Notes under the pieces: generated by a model
What the model saw: only the letters and a program-made list of their open reading frames with translations
Databases searched by the model: none
Told to the model about the DNA's origin: nothing
Part shown: positions 9,301 through 17,549 of the stretch, in pieces
Layout: each line of letters starts with the position of its first letter
Numbering within the stretch: the first letter of the stretch is position 1
Origin: Alloprevotella sp.
GTDB taxonomy: Bacteria > Bacteroidota > Bacteroidia > Bacteroidales > Bacteroidaceae
DNA length: 58,476 nucleotides
Direction: 5' to 3'
NCBI GenBank assembly: GCA_017477205.1
Contig: JAFUXE010000003.1
Span: forward strand, 1 to 58,476
Position numbers and translations under genes: made by a program

Positions 9301-9677
9301 TTCGAAAGAGCGCACAGGTGCTGCCGCCCACGACCGTGCCGTACGAGATGGTTGACACGGACCTTGCCAACCTTTGGTTCATGGCCGGCGACACGAAGCA
9401 CGCTGCCGTCATCGCCAAGGCCGTGGCACGCCAGAACGAGCAATACCTCACATGGCTCAACAGCCTCGGCGACAGTGCCGTCGAAGGCTACACCAAGTCT
9501 TGCAGCAAAGCCATGCGTGCCATCTATCAGGCCGTAGCCATCCTGCAAGACGGCAAAGACCCTGAAGCCAGCAAGTGGGAAGAACGCCTGAAGGCCATTC
9601 AGAACACATATTCCGGGCAACTCGGCATGCAAGTACTGCAACAGCAACTCATGCAGATGGAGTCCGAAGGCGAGTGA
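6372..9677 (+). CDS. DUF2723 / TMEM260-like multipass glycosyltransferase
   Basis: The 1101-residue protein starts MKRYNLINNVTGWIVFLIAA and carries the DUF2723 signature SFWDCPEFTTTAAKLEVGHP in the first luminal/periplasmic loop, followed by about a dozen hydrophobic segments up to roughly residue 680 and a soluble C-terminal part with helical repeats. The family includes eukaryotic TMEM260, a protein O-mannosyltransferase, and has the GT-C type of membrane topology; in Bacteroidota its members are common and are suspected sugar transferases acting across the inner membrane on lipid-linked donors. The N-terminal acidic residue of WDCPE would be the candidate catalytic site. The stop codon overlaps the start of the deacetylase gene, and glycosyltransferases follow, which fits a role in envelope glycan assembly. 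The donor and acceptor are unknown. Confidence 0.85.
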   Translation: MKRYNLINNVTGWIVFLIAAVTYCLTVEPSASFWDCPEFTTTAAKLEVGHPPGAPFFMLTGNLFTQLTGDATQAAYMVNIMSALLSALCILFLFWTITHLARMLMTPDGRVTTLADTIVVMAAGATGALAYTWSDTFWFSAVESEVYAYSSMFTALVFWLILKWEDHADEPRSDRYLVLIFYLTGLSIGVHLLNLLCLPAIALVYCYKRYPNVRLKGSLVALGVGVLLVASVLYGVVPGIVKVGGWFELFFVNWMEMPFNTGMVVYLLLLIAVVVAAIWSTTTKNRFRTNILYVLSVALLGIPFFGKGTASVIIGLLLLAVLGYALTYKRENGEYLLRKRLLNTSLLCMLMLMIGYSTYAVIVIRSEANPPMDQDSPEDIFSLGSYLNREQYGSAPLFMGQAFSSQPIGTKTRDVWHRVEKTHEGEADRYEPVEEVDALEYPSKLTMLFPRMYSGAYAQAYDDWLGGVDMRSVEFDYEGQTYYGEMPSQLDNIRFFLSYQVNFMYWRYFMWNFAGRQNGIQSNGEREHGNWITGIPFIDNMAYGDQSLLPDELKEDKGRNVFYCLPLLLGLLGLFWQAFRGERGVRQFWVVFFLFFMTGLAIVLYLNQTPQQPRERDYAYAGSFYAFAIWIGLGVVALADLLKRIKALKEIPAAALAAVLGILVPLQMVSQTWDDHDRSGRYACRDFGLNYLNTMPETLRDGTPANPIIYSNGDNDTFPLWYNQETEGKRTDARVCNLEYLNTEWYTDQMVRPAYDSPALPIAWERYQYVDDGKHSFYRIRNEKAQLDELKAKNPETDPYELRYVIDNYVRTKGYFPTDSVVVHVNKANVINQGITIPDSVEIPEQISISLAWAAGRGGLTRSQVMIYEMLARNDWKRPIYMSATLGYSNYAGLQDYLALEGLAYRITPFKRGYGFIDSEKMYDNMMNRFAYGNVAQEGIFLDETNMRMCLTHRNMFTLLAQQLLREGKKEKALEVLRKSAQVLPPTTVPYEMVDTDLANLWFMAGDTKHAAVIAKAVARQNEQYLTWLNSLGDSAVEGYTKSCSKAMRAIYQAVAILQDGKDPEASKWEERLKAIQNTYSGQLGMQVLQQQLMQMESEGE

Positions 9678-10285
9678 TGCTCATCGAACAACCTTCAAAG
9701 TTCCTGCGCTGGCTCTATCCGCACGCCCTGTGGCGCATGGACAGCAGTCAGCGCACGGTCTTTCTCACATTTGACGACGGCCCCATCCCCGAGGTGACCC
9801 CCTGGGTGCTATCGGTACTGGAACGCTACGGCATCCACGCCACGTTCTTCATGGTGGGCGACAACGTGCGCAAGTACCCCGATGTCTTTGAGCAAGTCCG
9901 CAAGGCCGGCCACTACATCGGCAATCACACGTTCAACCACCTTGGTTCCCTGCGCCACTCGCGTGCGGAATACATTCAGAACGTGGAACAGGCAAACGTG
10001 CTGCTGCACACGGACCTTTTCCGTCCGCCTCACGGCTGGATGCGTCCCAGCGTCTACCGCGCCGTGAGACGTTCGCACCGCATCGTCATGTGGGACCTCG
10101 TCACACGCGACTACTCACGCCTGCTCACAGCCGAAGACGTGTTCAACAACGTGCGACGCTACGCGAGAAACGGGAGCATCATCACTTTCCACGACTCGCT
10201 GAAAAGCTACGACAAGCTACGACTGGCACTCCCTCAGAGCATAGAATGGCTGCAAAAAGAAGGATACAGTTTCGGACTCCTATGA
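9677..10285 (+). CDS. Polysaccharide deacetylase (NodB-like)
   Basis: The 202-residue protein has the NodB fold signatures in order: FLTFDDGPIPEVTPWVLSVL (catalytic base and metal Asp), IGNHTFNHLGSL (two metal-binding His), FRPPHGWM and IITFHDS. Such enzymes remove N- or O-acetyl groups from glycans using a divalent metal. No signal peptide is seen; the first 20 residues (MLIEQPSKFLRWLYPHALWR) may associate with the membrane. The start overlaps the previous stop as TGATG, implying translational coupling with the DUF2723 gene, so it probably acts on the same glycan. Confidence 0.88.
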   Translation: MLIEQPSKFLRWLYPHALWRMDSSQRTVFLTFDDGPIPEVTPWVLSVLERYGIHATFFMVGDNVRKYPDVFEQVRKAGHYIGNHTFNHLGSLRHSRAEYIQNVEQANVLLHTDLFRPPHGWMRPSVYRAVRRSHRIVMWDLVTRDYSRLLTAEDVFNNVRRYARNGSIITFHDSLKSYDKLRLALPQSIEWLQKEGYSFGLL

Positions 10286-10363
10286 CGGATGCGGACAGGC
10301 ACATGCCGCAACCTCAGACCCCGTCACATTACCGCATAACAGTTCTAACATAAGGCAAAACTG

Positions 10364-11620
10364 ATGAAAATACTATTGGTGAACACCTCCGAACGCACAG
10401 GGGGAGCGGCAATAGCCTCCCTCCGCCTCATGCATGCGCTCAACAACAACGGCGTGCAGGCTAAAATGCTCGTGCGTGACAAACAGACGGAGAACCCCGA
10501 CGTGCTCCGCCTGCCCACTCACCGCATCCTCACACGGGCAAAGTTTTGCGCCGAAAGAGCGGAAATCTTTGCCAGCAACATGTTGCGGCGCGAAAACCTT
10601 TGGGCTGTGGACATCGCCACCCACGGAACGGACATCACGTTGCTCCCTGCTTTCCAAGAAGCAGACATCATCCATCTGAACTGGATCAATCAGGGAATGC
10701 TTTCGCTTTCCGGAATCCGCCGCATTGTGGAATCAGGAAAGCCCATTGTCTGGACGCTCCACGACATGTGGCCCTGCACGGGAATATGCCATCATGCCGA
10801 GAATTGCAGGGGCTGGCTCTCGTCCTGCGGAAACTGCCCGAAGCTGGCGCGCCCCGGCGACAACGACCTCTCCGCCCGCACATTCAACAGAAAACAACAG
10901 GCCTACAAGGACGGAGGCATCTGCTTCGTAGCATGCAGCCACTGGCTTGCCGACATCGCGCGCCGCGCACCATTGCTGCAAAGCCACCGCGTGGAGAGCA
11001 TACCGAACGCCATCGACACGCAATTCTACCAGCCTGGCAACAAAGCCGAGGCCCGCAAACGCTTGGGGCTGCCCACGGACAAACACCTCATGCTCTTTGT
11101 GGCCTATAAAGCCACGGACGAGCAGAAAGGCATCAACTATCTCATCGAAGCCACCCGCCTCATGGCGGAGAAACGCCCCGAATGGATAAAGAAACTGGGC
11201 GTCGTACCAGTCGGGAAGGAGGCCTCCACGCTGAAGGACGCCTTCGCCTGCCCCACCTACCCCATTGATTACGTGACAAGTCCTGAGAAGATGCGCGACC
11301 TCTACCGCGCCGCAGACCTCCTTGTGATGCCGACGCTCATGGACAACCTGCCCAACACCATCGTCGAGGCCATGTGCTGCGCACTCCCCTGCGTAGCCTT
11401 TAACATCGGGGGCCTGCCCCAAATGGTACAAAACGGCCTGAACGGTTTCCTTGCCCGCTACCGCGACGCTGAAGACTTCGCACGCCTTTCGTTGGAAACC
11501 CTCTTCAGCAGCAACTACCGCCACTTGGCTGAAGGTGCCCACCGCACCGCACAAGCCAGCTACAGCGAGGAAGTTGTGGCCGCACAATACATCAAGCTCT
11601 ACGAGAGCCTCCTGAAATGA
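10364..11620 (+). CDS. Glycosyltransferase family 4
   Basis: The 418-residue protein opens with MKILLVNTSERTGGAAIASLRL, the Rossmann start of GT-B enzymes. It has a conserved Cys-rich loop (TLHDMWPCTGICHH ... CGNCP) seen in WcaC-like capsule transferases. The C-terminal domain carries the donor-binding segment MPTLMDNLPNTIVEAMCCALP with the E-x7-E type pair. It likely transfers a nucleotide-sugar residue to a lipid-linked glycan at the cytoplasmic face. It is 78 bp from the deacetylase and overlaps the GT2 gene by four bases, so it belongs to the same transcription unit. Confidence 0.88.
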   Translation: MKILLVNTSERTGGAAIASLRLMHALNNNGVQAKMLVRDKQTENPDVLRLPTHRILTRAKFCAERAEIFASNMLRRENLWAVDIATHGTDITLLPAFQEADIIHLNWINQGMLSLSGIRRIVESGKPIVWTLHDMWPCTGICHHAENCRGWLSSCGNCPKLARPGDNDLSARTFNRKQQAYKDGGICFVACSHWLADIARRAPLLQSHRVESIPNAIDTQFYQPGNKAEARKRLGLPTDKHLMLFVAYKATDEQKGINYLIEATRLMAEKRPEWIKKLGVVPVGKEASTLKDAFACPTYPIDYVTSPEKMRDLYRAADLLVMPTLMDNLPNTIVEAMCCALPCVAFNIGGLPQMVQNGLNGFLARYRDAEDFARLSLETLFSSNYRHLAEGAHRTAQASYSEEVVAAQYIKLYESLLK

Positions 11621-12402
11621 AACAACCCATCAAATTCACCGTCGTCACAGTTACATACAATGCCGCTACGCTCATCGCACGCACGATAGAAAGCGTAGAA
11701 AGCCAGACCTATCCGGCCGTGGAGCATATCATCATCGACGGAAACTCCACCGACGAGACACTGGAGATGGTGCACCACTACATGGAACGCAACAGCGTGG
11801 CTGCCATCCCCCATGAAGTGAACTGCCTTTCCGAACCTGACAACGGCATCTACGACGCGATGAACAAAGCCCTCCACATGATGACAGGCCGCTTTGTGGT
11901 GTTCCTCAATGCGGGCGACACGCTCCATAGCCAGGACACGCTTGCGGAACTTGCAGTCCTGGCAGAAGCAGAGCCCCACATGCCAGCCGTCATCTATGGC
12001 GACACGAACCTCGTGGACCGCGAAGGCAACTTCCTTCGCCCTCGCCGTCTGGCTCCGCCGCAAGACCTTGACTGGCGCGATTTCAAACAAGGGATGCTGG
12101 TGTGCCACCAAGCATTTTATGCGCGCACAGACCTTGCCAAAGAGTTTCCCTACGACCTACGCTACCGCTTCTCTGCGGACTACGACTGGACGCTGCGCAT
12201 CATGCGTGCCGCCGAAGCACGTAGAGAGAGCATGCTCAACGCCCGGCGCGTCCTGGCCGACTATCTCAGCGAAGGCGCCACCACGCAAAACCACCGCCGC
12301 AGCCTTTGGGAGCGTCTGCGCATCATGGGACGCCACTTCGGATGGTTCACGACCATCGGCGAACATCTTTGGTTTATAATACGTGCCGTCATAAAACGAT
12401 GA
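11617..12402 (+). CDS. Glycosyltransferase family 2
   Basis: The 261-residue GT-A protein begins with KFTVVTVTYNAATLIARTIE and has IIIDGNSTDETLE and the metal-binding-type block FLNAGDTL in place of a DxD. The segment SEPDNGIYDAMNKAL is typical of the WcaA/WcaE-like subgroup that builds capsule or exopolysaccharide repeats. The start overlaps the GT4 stop (ATGA), and its own stop overlaps recX in the same way. It probably adds one sugar to the glycan handled by the neighbouring genes; the linkage cannot be deduced. Confidence 0.88.
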   Translation: MKQPIKFTVVTVTYNAATLIARTIESVESQTYPAVEHIIIDGNSTDETLEMVHHYMERNSVAAIPHEVNCLSEPDNGIYDAMNKALHMMTGRFVVFLNAGDTLHSQDTLAELAVLAEAEPHMPAVIYGDTNLVDREGNFLRPRRLAPPQDLDWRDFKQGMLVCHQAFYARTDLAKEFPYDLRYRFSADYDWTLRIMRAAEARRESMLNARRVLADYLSEGATTQNHRRSLWERLRIMGRHFGWFTTIGEHLWFIIRAVIKR

Positions 12403-12866
12403 AAGAGCTCACGCCTGAAAACCTTTACGCCTGGGCTACGACACGCTGCGCACGCAGCGAATGTAGCCGAGGGGAAATGGAACGCAAGATGCGGGAAAAG
12501 GGTGCTGCTGCCGAAGTTGCCCGCGCGATAGCCGACCGCTTGGAGGCTGAGGGTTACGTGGACGACGTCCGCTTTGCACGAGCATTCGTCCACGACCGAA
12601 CGCTCTACGAACGCTGGGGACGGATGAAGACGCGACAGGCATTACTCCTTCGCGGAGTGAGTTCCGCAATCGCCAACGAAGCGCTCCAAAGTATTGACGA
12701 AGAGCAATACGTCGAAACATTGCGCGGACTTCTTGCATCCAAGGCACGTACCCTGCGCGCAAATAGTCCCCTGCAACGCCGCCAAAAACTCATGCGCTTT
12801 GCTGCCTCAAGGGGTTTTGAAGCCCATCTCATCATGGATAATCTGCCCGAGAGCGATGAAGAATAA
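12399..12866 (+). CDS. recX: Regulatory protein RecX
   Basis: The 155-residue protein is built of three-helix repeats typical of RecX (YAWATTRCARSECSRGEMERKM, ADRLEAEGYVDDVRFARAFVHDR, the second repeat with the conserved YVDDxRFA). RecX binds along RecA filaments and limits recombination. The ATG at 12399 overlaps the stop of the GT2 gene and starts MKELTPENLYAWA, fitting the family. Its place at the end of a glycan operon is unusual in function but common as a translational-coupling arrangement; recA is not in the window. Confidence 0.87.
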   Translation: MKELTPENLYAWATTRCARSECSRGEMERKMREKGAAAEVARAIADRLEAEGYVDDVRFARAFVHDRTLYERWGRMKTRQALLLRGVSSAIANEALQSIDEEQYVETLRGLLASKARTLRANSPLQRRQKLMRFAASRGFEAHLIMDNLPESDEE

Positions 12867-12908
12867 AACCTTTTTTAGTATTTTCGCACACATAAAACTT
12901 TAAGCATC

Positions 12909-13382
12909 ATGGATAAAGTAGATCATTTGGACCTCAAGATTTTAAGCATCATCTCCGACAACGCGCGTATCCCGTTTAAAGATGTCGCTGCTGAATGCGG
13001 CGTTTCCCGTGCCGCCATCCACCAGCGCGTCAGCCGCATGGCGGAGTCCGGTATCATCAAGGGAAGCACCTATCTGGTAAATCCCAAGAGCATTGGTTAC
13101 AGTACATGCACCTACATCGGCATCAGCCTTGAGAGAAGTTCCGTCTATCGTAAAGTGGCAGAGGAACTGGCACAGATTCCTGAAATCGTGGAGTGTCACT
13201 ATACTACAGGACACTTCGGCATGCTCGTAAAGCTCTATTGTCAGGACAACGACCACCTCTTCGAACTGCTGACAAAGAAGATACAGGTCATTGAGGGCGT
13301 CACCTCCACCGAAACGCTCATCTCCCTGGAGCAGACCATCAACCGCAACATCCCCATCAACCTTGAGAACACCAACTGCTAA
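12909..13382 (+). CDS. Lrp/AsnC family transcriptional regulator
   Basis: The 157-residue protein starts with DHLDLKILSIISDNARIPFK and has the winged-helix recognition region VAAECGVSRAAIHQRVSRM, then a linker and an AsnC-type ligand-binding RAM domain (about residues 70-145, with ECHYTTGHFGMLVKLYC). Such proteins form octamers and respond to amino acids. Forty bases separate it from recX; a weak box TATTTTCG lies at 12879-12886. Its ligand and targets are not evident; the following genes include peptidases, so amino-acid supply is a possible theme. Confidence 0.9.
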   Translation: MDKVDHLDLKILSIISDNARIPFKDVAAECGVSRAAIHQRVSRMAESGIIKGSTYLVNPKSIGYSTCTYIGISLERSSVYRKVAEELAQIPEIVECHYTTGHFGMLVKLYCQDNDHLFELLTKKIQVIEGVTSTETLISLEQTINRNIPINLENTNC

Positions 13383-13393
13383 GACCTTCCGAC

Positions 13394-13687
13394 ATGAACT
13401 TTGAAGGATTGCTCACGGGCCTTTGCACCTTTCTCATCATCGGCCTCTGCCACCCCCTCGTCATCAAGGCGGAATACCACTTCGGCACACGCCCTTGGTG
13501 GCTCTTCCTGTTGGGCGGGCTGGCAGGTGCCATCGGTGCACTTTTCATTGAAAGCAACTTCTGGAGCTGCCTTTCCGCCATCACGGGCTTTTCCCTGCTT
13601 TGGGGCATCGGCGAGCTTTTCGAGCAGAAACGGCGCGTAGAGCGCGGCTGGTTTCCGAAAAAACCTAAGAAGAAAGAAAACTCATGA
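13394..13687 (+). CDS. DUF4491 small membrane protein
   Basis: The 97-residue protein has three hydrophobic segments (around residues 5-22, 36-53 and 59-74) and a basic tail ending KKPKKKENS. The blocks LIIGLCHPLVIKAEYHFGTR, IESNFWS and GIGELFEQKRRVERGWFPK match the DUF4491 family, found almost only in Bacteroidota and of unknown function. It starts 11 bp after the Lrp gene and overlaps the next gene by four bases. Confidence 0.85.
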   Translation: MNFEGLLTGLCTFLIIGLCHPLVIKAEYHFGTRPWWLFLLGGLAGAIGALFIESNFWSCLSAITGFSLLWGIGELFEQKRRVERGWFPKKPKKKENS

Positions 13688-15447
13688 ACTACGATATCCA
13701 CGCCGACTATACGGCACTCGTCAACCACTTCCCAAACCATTCCACGCGTCCGCTCATCGGACTCACGGGAAACTTCGGCGAGAAAGGTTGCGAACTGGCA
13801 GAAGCCTACACCTACAGCATTGAGGCGGCAGGCGGCATCCCCGTTGTGATTCCCGCCAGCGAAAGCATGCCCATGCTGCTTTCCCTCCTCGACCGCCTGG
13901 ACGGCATCGTCCTGACAGGGGGGGCCGACATCAACCCGCTCTTCATGGGCGAGGAGCCGATGCCTGCCCTTGGGAACATCAACAGCCGCCGCGACCGTGG
14001 CGAGCTGCTCCTCACACGTCTGGCCTACGACCGGCAAATGCCGCTGTTCGGCATCTGCCGCGGCATACAGACGCTGGCCATCGCCTTGGGCGGCAAGGTG
14101 CATCAGGATCTCCGCACATGCCTACCCGATACCGACCATCTCCTGAAGCATTCTCAAAATGCACCGCGCCATACGGCCACCCACTATGTACAGGCTGAGG
14201 AAGGCTCCATCGTCGGCAAAGTCCTCGGCGAGTGCATTGCCGTAAACTCCTTCCACCATCAAGCCGTCAGCGAGCCCGGCGACAAGCTGCGTGTGACGGC
14301 GCGCAGCACCGACGGCGTCATAGAAGCCGTGGAGAGCGCGGAGAAAAAAACCGTCCTCGGCGTGCAATGGCATCCCGAGAGCTTTCTGCCGGCAGGCGAC
14401 AAGTCCATGCTTCCGCTCTTCCGCTGGTTTGTGGAAGAGTGCGAAAGCTATCGCCGCGCCGTGGAGGCTCATCGCGACATCCTCACGCTCGACTCCCACG
14501 TGGACACGCCCATGCTCTTCGACCAGGGCATCATGTTCGACCACCGTGGCGACATCGGCCGCGTTGACCTCCACCGCCTCAGCGAAGGCCGCATGGACGC
14601 CGTCGTCATGGCTGCCTACATCCGCCAGGAAGAGCGCACGGATGAAGGCCTGAAAGCCGCCACCGCGAAAGCCGACCACCTGCTCCAGGGCATACGCGAC
14701 ATGGTGGAGCTCACGAAGGGAGCCCAGATAGCACTGACGCCGAAGGACGCCTACCGCCTGAAAAACATTGGCAAGAAGGCCGTGTTCCTCGGCATTGAGA
14801 ACGGCTACGCCCTTGGCCGTGACCTTGCCAACGTGGAACGCTACCGGCGCATGGGTGTCACCTACCTGACGCTCTGCCACAATGGTGACAACGACGTCTG
14901 CGACTCGGCCATGAAATCTACGCGTGAATGGGGCGGCCTGAGCCCCTTCGGCCGTGACGTCGTCCGCGAGATGAACCGCACGGGCATGATGGTGGACCTT
15001 TCCCACGCTGCGGAGAGCACCTTCTACGACGTCCTTGAAGAGACGCAGCTGCCCGTGTGCTGCTCCCACTCATCAAGCCGCGCGTGCTGCGACCATCCCC
15101 GCAACCTGACCGACGACCAACTACGCGCACTGGCCGCCAACGGCGGCGTGGCGCAGGGCACGTTCTACCCCGGCTTCCTGCGCACCGACGGCAGCGCCAC
15201 CATCGACGATGCCGTGCGCCATATCATGCACATGATAGACGTGGCCGGCATTGACCACGTGGGCATAGGCTCCGACTACGACGGCGACGGCGGCGTCCCC
15301 GGCCTCAACTCCGAGGCGGAGATGCTGAACCTCACGCGCCGCCTCATTGCCGAAGGTCTCAACACGACGCAACTGCGCAAACTATGGAGCGGCAACTTCA
15401 TGCGCGTCATGAGCCAAGTGCAATATAAAGGCGAAGTGAAATTCTGA
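13684..15447 (+). CDS. Fusion of class-I glutamine amidotransferase (peptidase C26) and M19 dipeptidase
   Basis: The 587-residue protein holds two enzymes. Residues about 22-255 are a PuuD/peptidase C26-like amidotransferase with TGGADINP, nucleophile Cys125 in FGICRGIQ and the His230/Glu232 pair in QWHPESF, which would hydrolyse gamma-glutamyl bonds. Residues about 265-587 are a renal-dipeptidase-like M19 domain with zinc ligands His272 and Asp274 (DSHVDTP), the bridging Glu in IENGYALG, DLSHAAEST, CSHSSSR and GIGSDYDGDGG. All catalytic residues appear present in both halves. There is no signal peptide, so it is probably cytoplasmic. Together the halves could take off a gamma-glutamyl group and then split the remaining dipeptide, as in glutathione breakdown; this is an inference. 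Confidence 0.88.
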   Translation: MNYDIHADYTALVNHFPNHSTRPLIGLTGNFGEKGCELAEAYTYSIEAAGGIPVVIPASESMPMLLSLLDRLDGIVLTGGADINPLFMGEEPMPALGNINSRRDRGELLLTRLAYDRQMPLFGICRGIQTLAIALGGKVHQDLRTCLPDTDHLLKHSQNAPRHTATHYVQAEEGSIVGKVLGECIAVNSFHHQAVSEPGDKLRVTARSTDGVIEAVESAEKKTVLGVQWHPESFLPAGDKSMLPLFRWFVEECESYRRAVEAHRDILTLDSHVDTPMLFDQGIMFDHRGDIGRVDLHRLSEGRMDAVVMAAYIRQEERTDEGLKAATAKADHLLQGIRDMVELTKGAQIALTPKDAYRLKNIGKKAVFLGIENGYALGRDLANVERYRRMGVTYLTLCHNGDNDVCDSAMKSTREWGGLSPFGRDVVREMNRTGMMVDLSHAAESTFYDVLEETQLPVCCSHSSSRACCDHPRNLTDDQLRALAANGGVAQGTFYPGFLRTDGSATIDDAVRHIMHMIDVAGIDHVGIGSDYDGDGGVPGLNSEAEMLNLTRRLIAEGLNTTQLRKLWSGNFMRVMSQVQYKGEVKF

Positions 15448-15469
15448 ACCACCTTTTTTCGTAAAATAA

Positions 15470-16483
15470 ATGCAACCAACCATTATGCAACAACGACATA
15501 CTCCTATCATCCTTCTTCTGGTTGTCGCAGCCACGCTGCTGTTCTCCTGCAAGAAAGGGCAGAACACGCCAACCGACACGACGGTGGATTCCACCGCACT
15601 CGTTCCGCTGACCTTTGACGCCGACAGCGCCATGCGCCACATTGAAGCACAGTGCCAATGGGGCCCGCGCACGCCGGGCAGCGAGGCCCACGACCGCTGT
15701 GCCGACTACATCGCCGCGGCCTTCCGTGCCTACGGCCTTGAAGTCAGCTTTCAGCGCGTCACCCTCCAAGGATGGGACGGCAAAAGCTTTCCTTGCGTGA
15801 ACATCACAGCCTCCTACAAGCCCGACCTGAAGGAGCGCGTTGTCATCTGCTCCCACTGGGAGAGCCGTCCCTGGGCAGACAACGATGCCGACTCCGCGAA
15901 ACACCATCAGCCCGTCATGGCCGCTAACGACGGTGCCAGCGGCGTTGCCGTGATGCTGGAGATTGCACGCCAGATCCGACAACTCAACCCGGCCGTCGGC
16001 GTGGACTTCGTATGCTTTGACATGGAGGACTACGGTGCGCCCTACTGGGGGAAAGGTGCCGACGACGGCTCTGACTGGTGCCTCGGCAGCCAGTATTGGT
16101 CTGCCAACCTCCCTGAAGGCTATCGCCCGCGCTATGGAATCCTGCTTGACATGGTGGGCGGTGCCGACACGTATTTCCGCTACGAATACCACTCACGCCA
16201 GTATGCGCAGGACATCGTTGCTCGCCTGTGGAGCTGTGCCGTCTCTGAGGAGGCGCGCGAGGTATTCCGCCACGAGGACGGCACGGCCACTATGGACGAC
16301 CACATCCCCATGAACCGCATCGCCCACATCCCCACCATTGACGTCATCGGCGAAACGGGACATGGTTTCTCCTCCACGTGGCATACCACGCAGGACGTCC
16401 CTGAGAACATCTCCCGCCGACACCTGAAGGCCGTAGGGCAGACGCTGTTGCAAATGCTCTACGAGGAAGAAGGAGAACGTTAA
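15470..16483 (+). CDS. M28 family metallopeptidase / glutaminyl cyclase-like lipoprotein
   Basis: The 337-residue protein starts with a lipoprotein signal (TPIILLLVVAATLLFSC, lipobox LFSC with Cys27), so it should be membrane-anchored in the periplasm or at the outer membrane. The zinc-peptidase fold shows the ligands in HWESRPWAD, MAANDGASGVAV, FDMEDYG, DMVGGADTYF and STWHTTQD. The sequence is closest in style to Bacteroidota M28 proteins related to glutaminyl-peptide cyclotransferases, so it either trims peptides or cyclises N-terminal Gln on exported proteins. A second ATG at 15485 would shorten the n-region. It lies 22 bp after the fused peptidase gene. Confidence 0.85.
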   Translation: MQPTIMQQRHTPIILLLVVAATLLFSCKKGQNTPTDTTVDSTALVPLTFDADSAMRHIEAQCQWGPRTPGSEAHDRCADYIAAAFRAYGLEVSFQRVTLQGWDGKSFPCVNITASYKPDLKERVVICSHWESRPWADNDADSAKHHQPVMAANDGASGVAVMLEIARQIRQLNPAVGVDFVCFDMEDYGAPYWGKGADDGSDWCLGSQYWSANLPEGYRPRYGILLDMVGGADTYFRYEYHSRQYAQDIVARLWSCAVSEEAREVFRHEDGTATMDDHIPMNRIAHIPTIDVIGETGHGFSSTWHTTQDVPENISRRHLKAVGQTLLQMLYEEEGER

Positions 16484-16511
16484 CAGAAACTCCCCCTAAT
16501 CAGTTTTTTCA

Positions 16512-16937
16512 ATGAAAACCATCAACGAGATACAAGACGAAATCATTGAGGAGTTTGAACCCCTCGAAGACTGGATGGACCGCTACCAGATGCTTATTGA
16601 CATGGGCAGCGACCTCCCCACCCTTCCCGACGAGCTGAAAACGGAGCAAAACCTCATCGACGGTTGCCAAAGCCGCGTGTGGCTTGTCTGCGACGACGGC
16701 GACGACGGTCGCCTCACCTTCCGCGCCGAGAGCGACGCCCTCATCGTGCGCGGCATCGTTGCCCTCCTGCTGCGTATATTCTCCGGCCAGCGTACCGCCG
16801 ACATCCTTGCTGCCGACCTCTACTTCATCTCCCGCATTGGCCTCAGCGACCATCTCTCCCCAACGCGTGCCAACGGCCTTCTCGCCATGGTGAAGCAAAT
16901 CCGCGCCTACGCCCTTGCCATGCAAGCCACAGCATAA
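16512..16937 (+). CDS. sufE: SufE-like cysteine desulfurase activator
   Basis: The 141-residue protein has the family length and the motif NLIDGCQSRVWL with the sulfur-accepting Cys52. The C-terminal segment ISRIGLSDHLSPTRANGLLA is also typical. SufE takes persulfide sulfur from SufS and hands it to the SufBCD scaffold for Fe-S assembly. The suf operon itself is not here. It lies 28 bp after the M28 peptidase gene and 13 bp before ogt. Confidence 0.93.
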   Translation: MKTINEIQDEIIEEFEPLEDWMDRYQMLIDMGSDLPTLPDELKTEQNLIDGCQSRVWLVCDDGDDGRLTFRAESDALIVRGIVALLLRIFSGQRTADILAADLYFISRIGLSDHLSPTRANGLLAMVKQIRAYALAMQATA

Positions 16938-16950
16938 CTTCCTTTGAGTT

Positions 16951-17484
16951 ATGAAAAGGAAGCTACGAGAGGAGCGGCACCGATACGTGACATACCACGG
17001 CACATACTCATCCCCGCAGGGAACCCTGACGCTGGAAAGCGATGGGGAACACCTCTGCGGGCTTCGTTTTAGCTCCGATGCTGATGCGTCAGGCGGCAAG
17101 GCGTGCCGCACCGACTGTCCTCCCGCAGTCTTTGAGGTAGTGCACCGCTGGCTGGACACATACTTTGCCGGCCACGAGCCCGGCACACTCCCGCCCCTCC
17201 GCCTCGCAGGAACGGACTTTCAGCAACGCGTGTGGCAGGAGTTGCTCACCATCCCCTTCGGACAAACCGTCAGCTATGGCGAACTGGCCCGCCGCATCGG
17301 CTGCCGCTCGGCAAGAGCCGTGGGCGGTGCTGTCCACCGCAACCCCATCGCCATCATCGTTCCCTGCCATCGCGTGGTGGGTACCGACGGTTCCCTCACC
17401 GGCTACGCCTACGGCATCGGGCGAAAGCGTCAACTGCTGGAGATGGAGAACGACGCAGCCTTCCATCCCCTAAACGGGGGATAG
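16951..17484 (+). CDS. ogt: Methylated-DNA-protein-cysteine methyltransferase
   Basis: The 177-residue protein has the complete C-terminal alkyltransferase domain: FQQRVWQELLTIPFGQTVSY, GCRSARAVGGAVHRNP (DNA-binding helix with the arginine finger) and the acceptor motif PCHRVVG with Cys139. It removes alkyl groups from O6-methylguanine in a suicidal reaction. The N-terminal domain is short, as in Ogt-type enzymes. It is followed by vsr, a second enzyme acting on damaged bases. Confidence 0.92.
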   Translation: MKRKLREERHRYVTYHGTYSSPQGTLTLESDGEHLCGLRFSSDADASGGKACRTDCPPAVFEVVHRWLDTYFAGHEPGTLPPLRLAGTDFQQRVWQELLTIPFGQTVSYGELARRIGCRSARAVGGAVHRNPIAIIVPCHRVVGTDGSLTGYAYGIGRKRQLLEMENDAAFHPLNGG

Positions 17485-17549
17485 CCCAAGTACGCCGCAA
17501 GAACGTTACCGACAGACAAAACAGTAGTTAATTGTTAAGAACAGAAGCA

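Noticed and set aside
7497..9647. A 716-codon frame antisense to the DUF2723 gene
   Set aside because: No recognisable motif, and the opposite strand encodes a conserved membrane protein.
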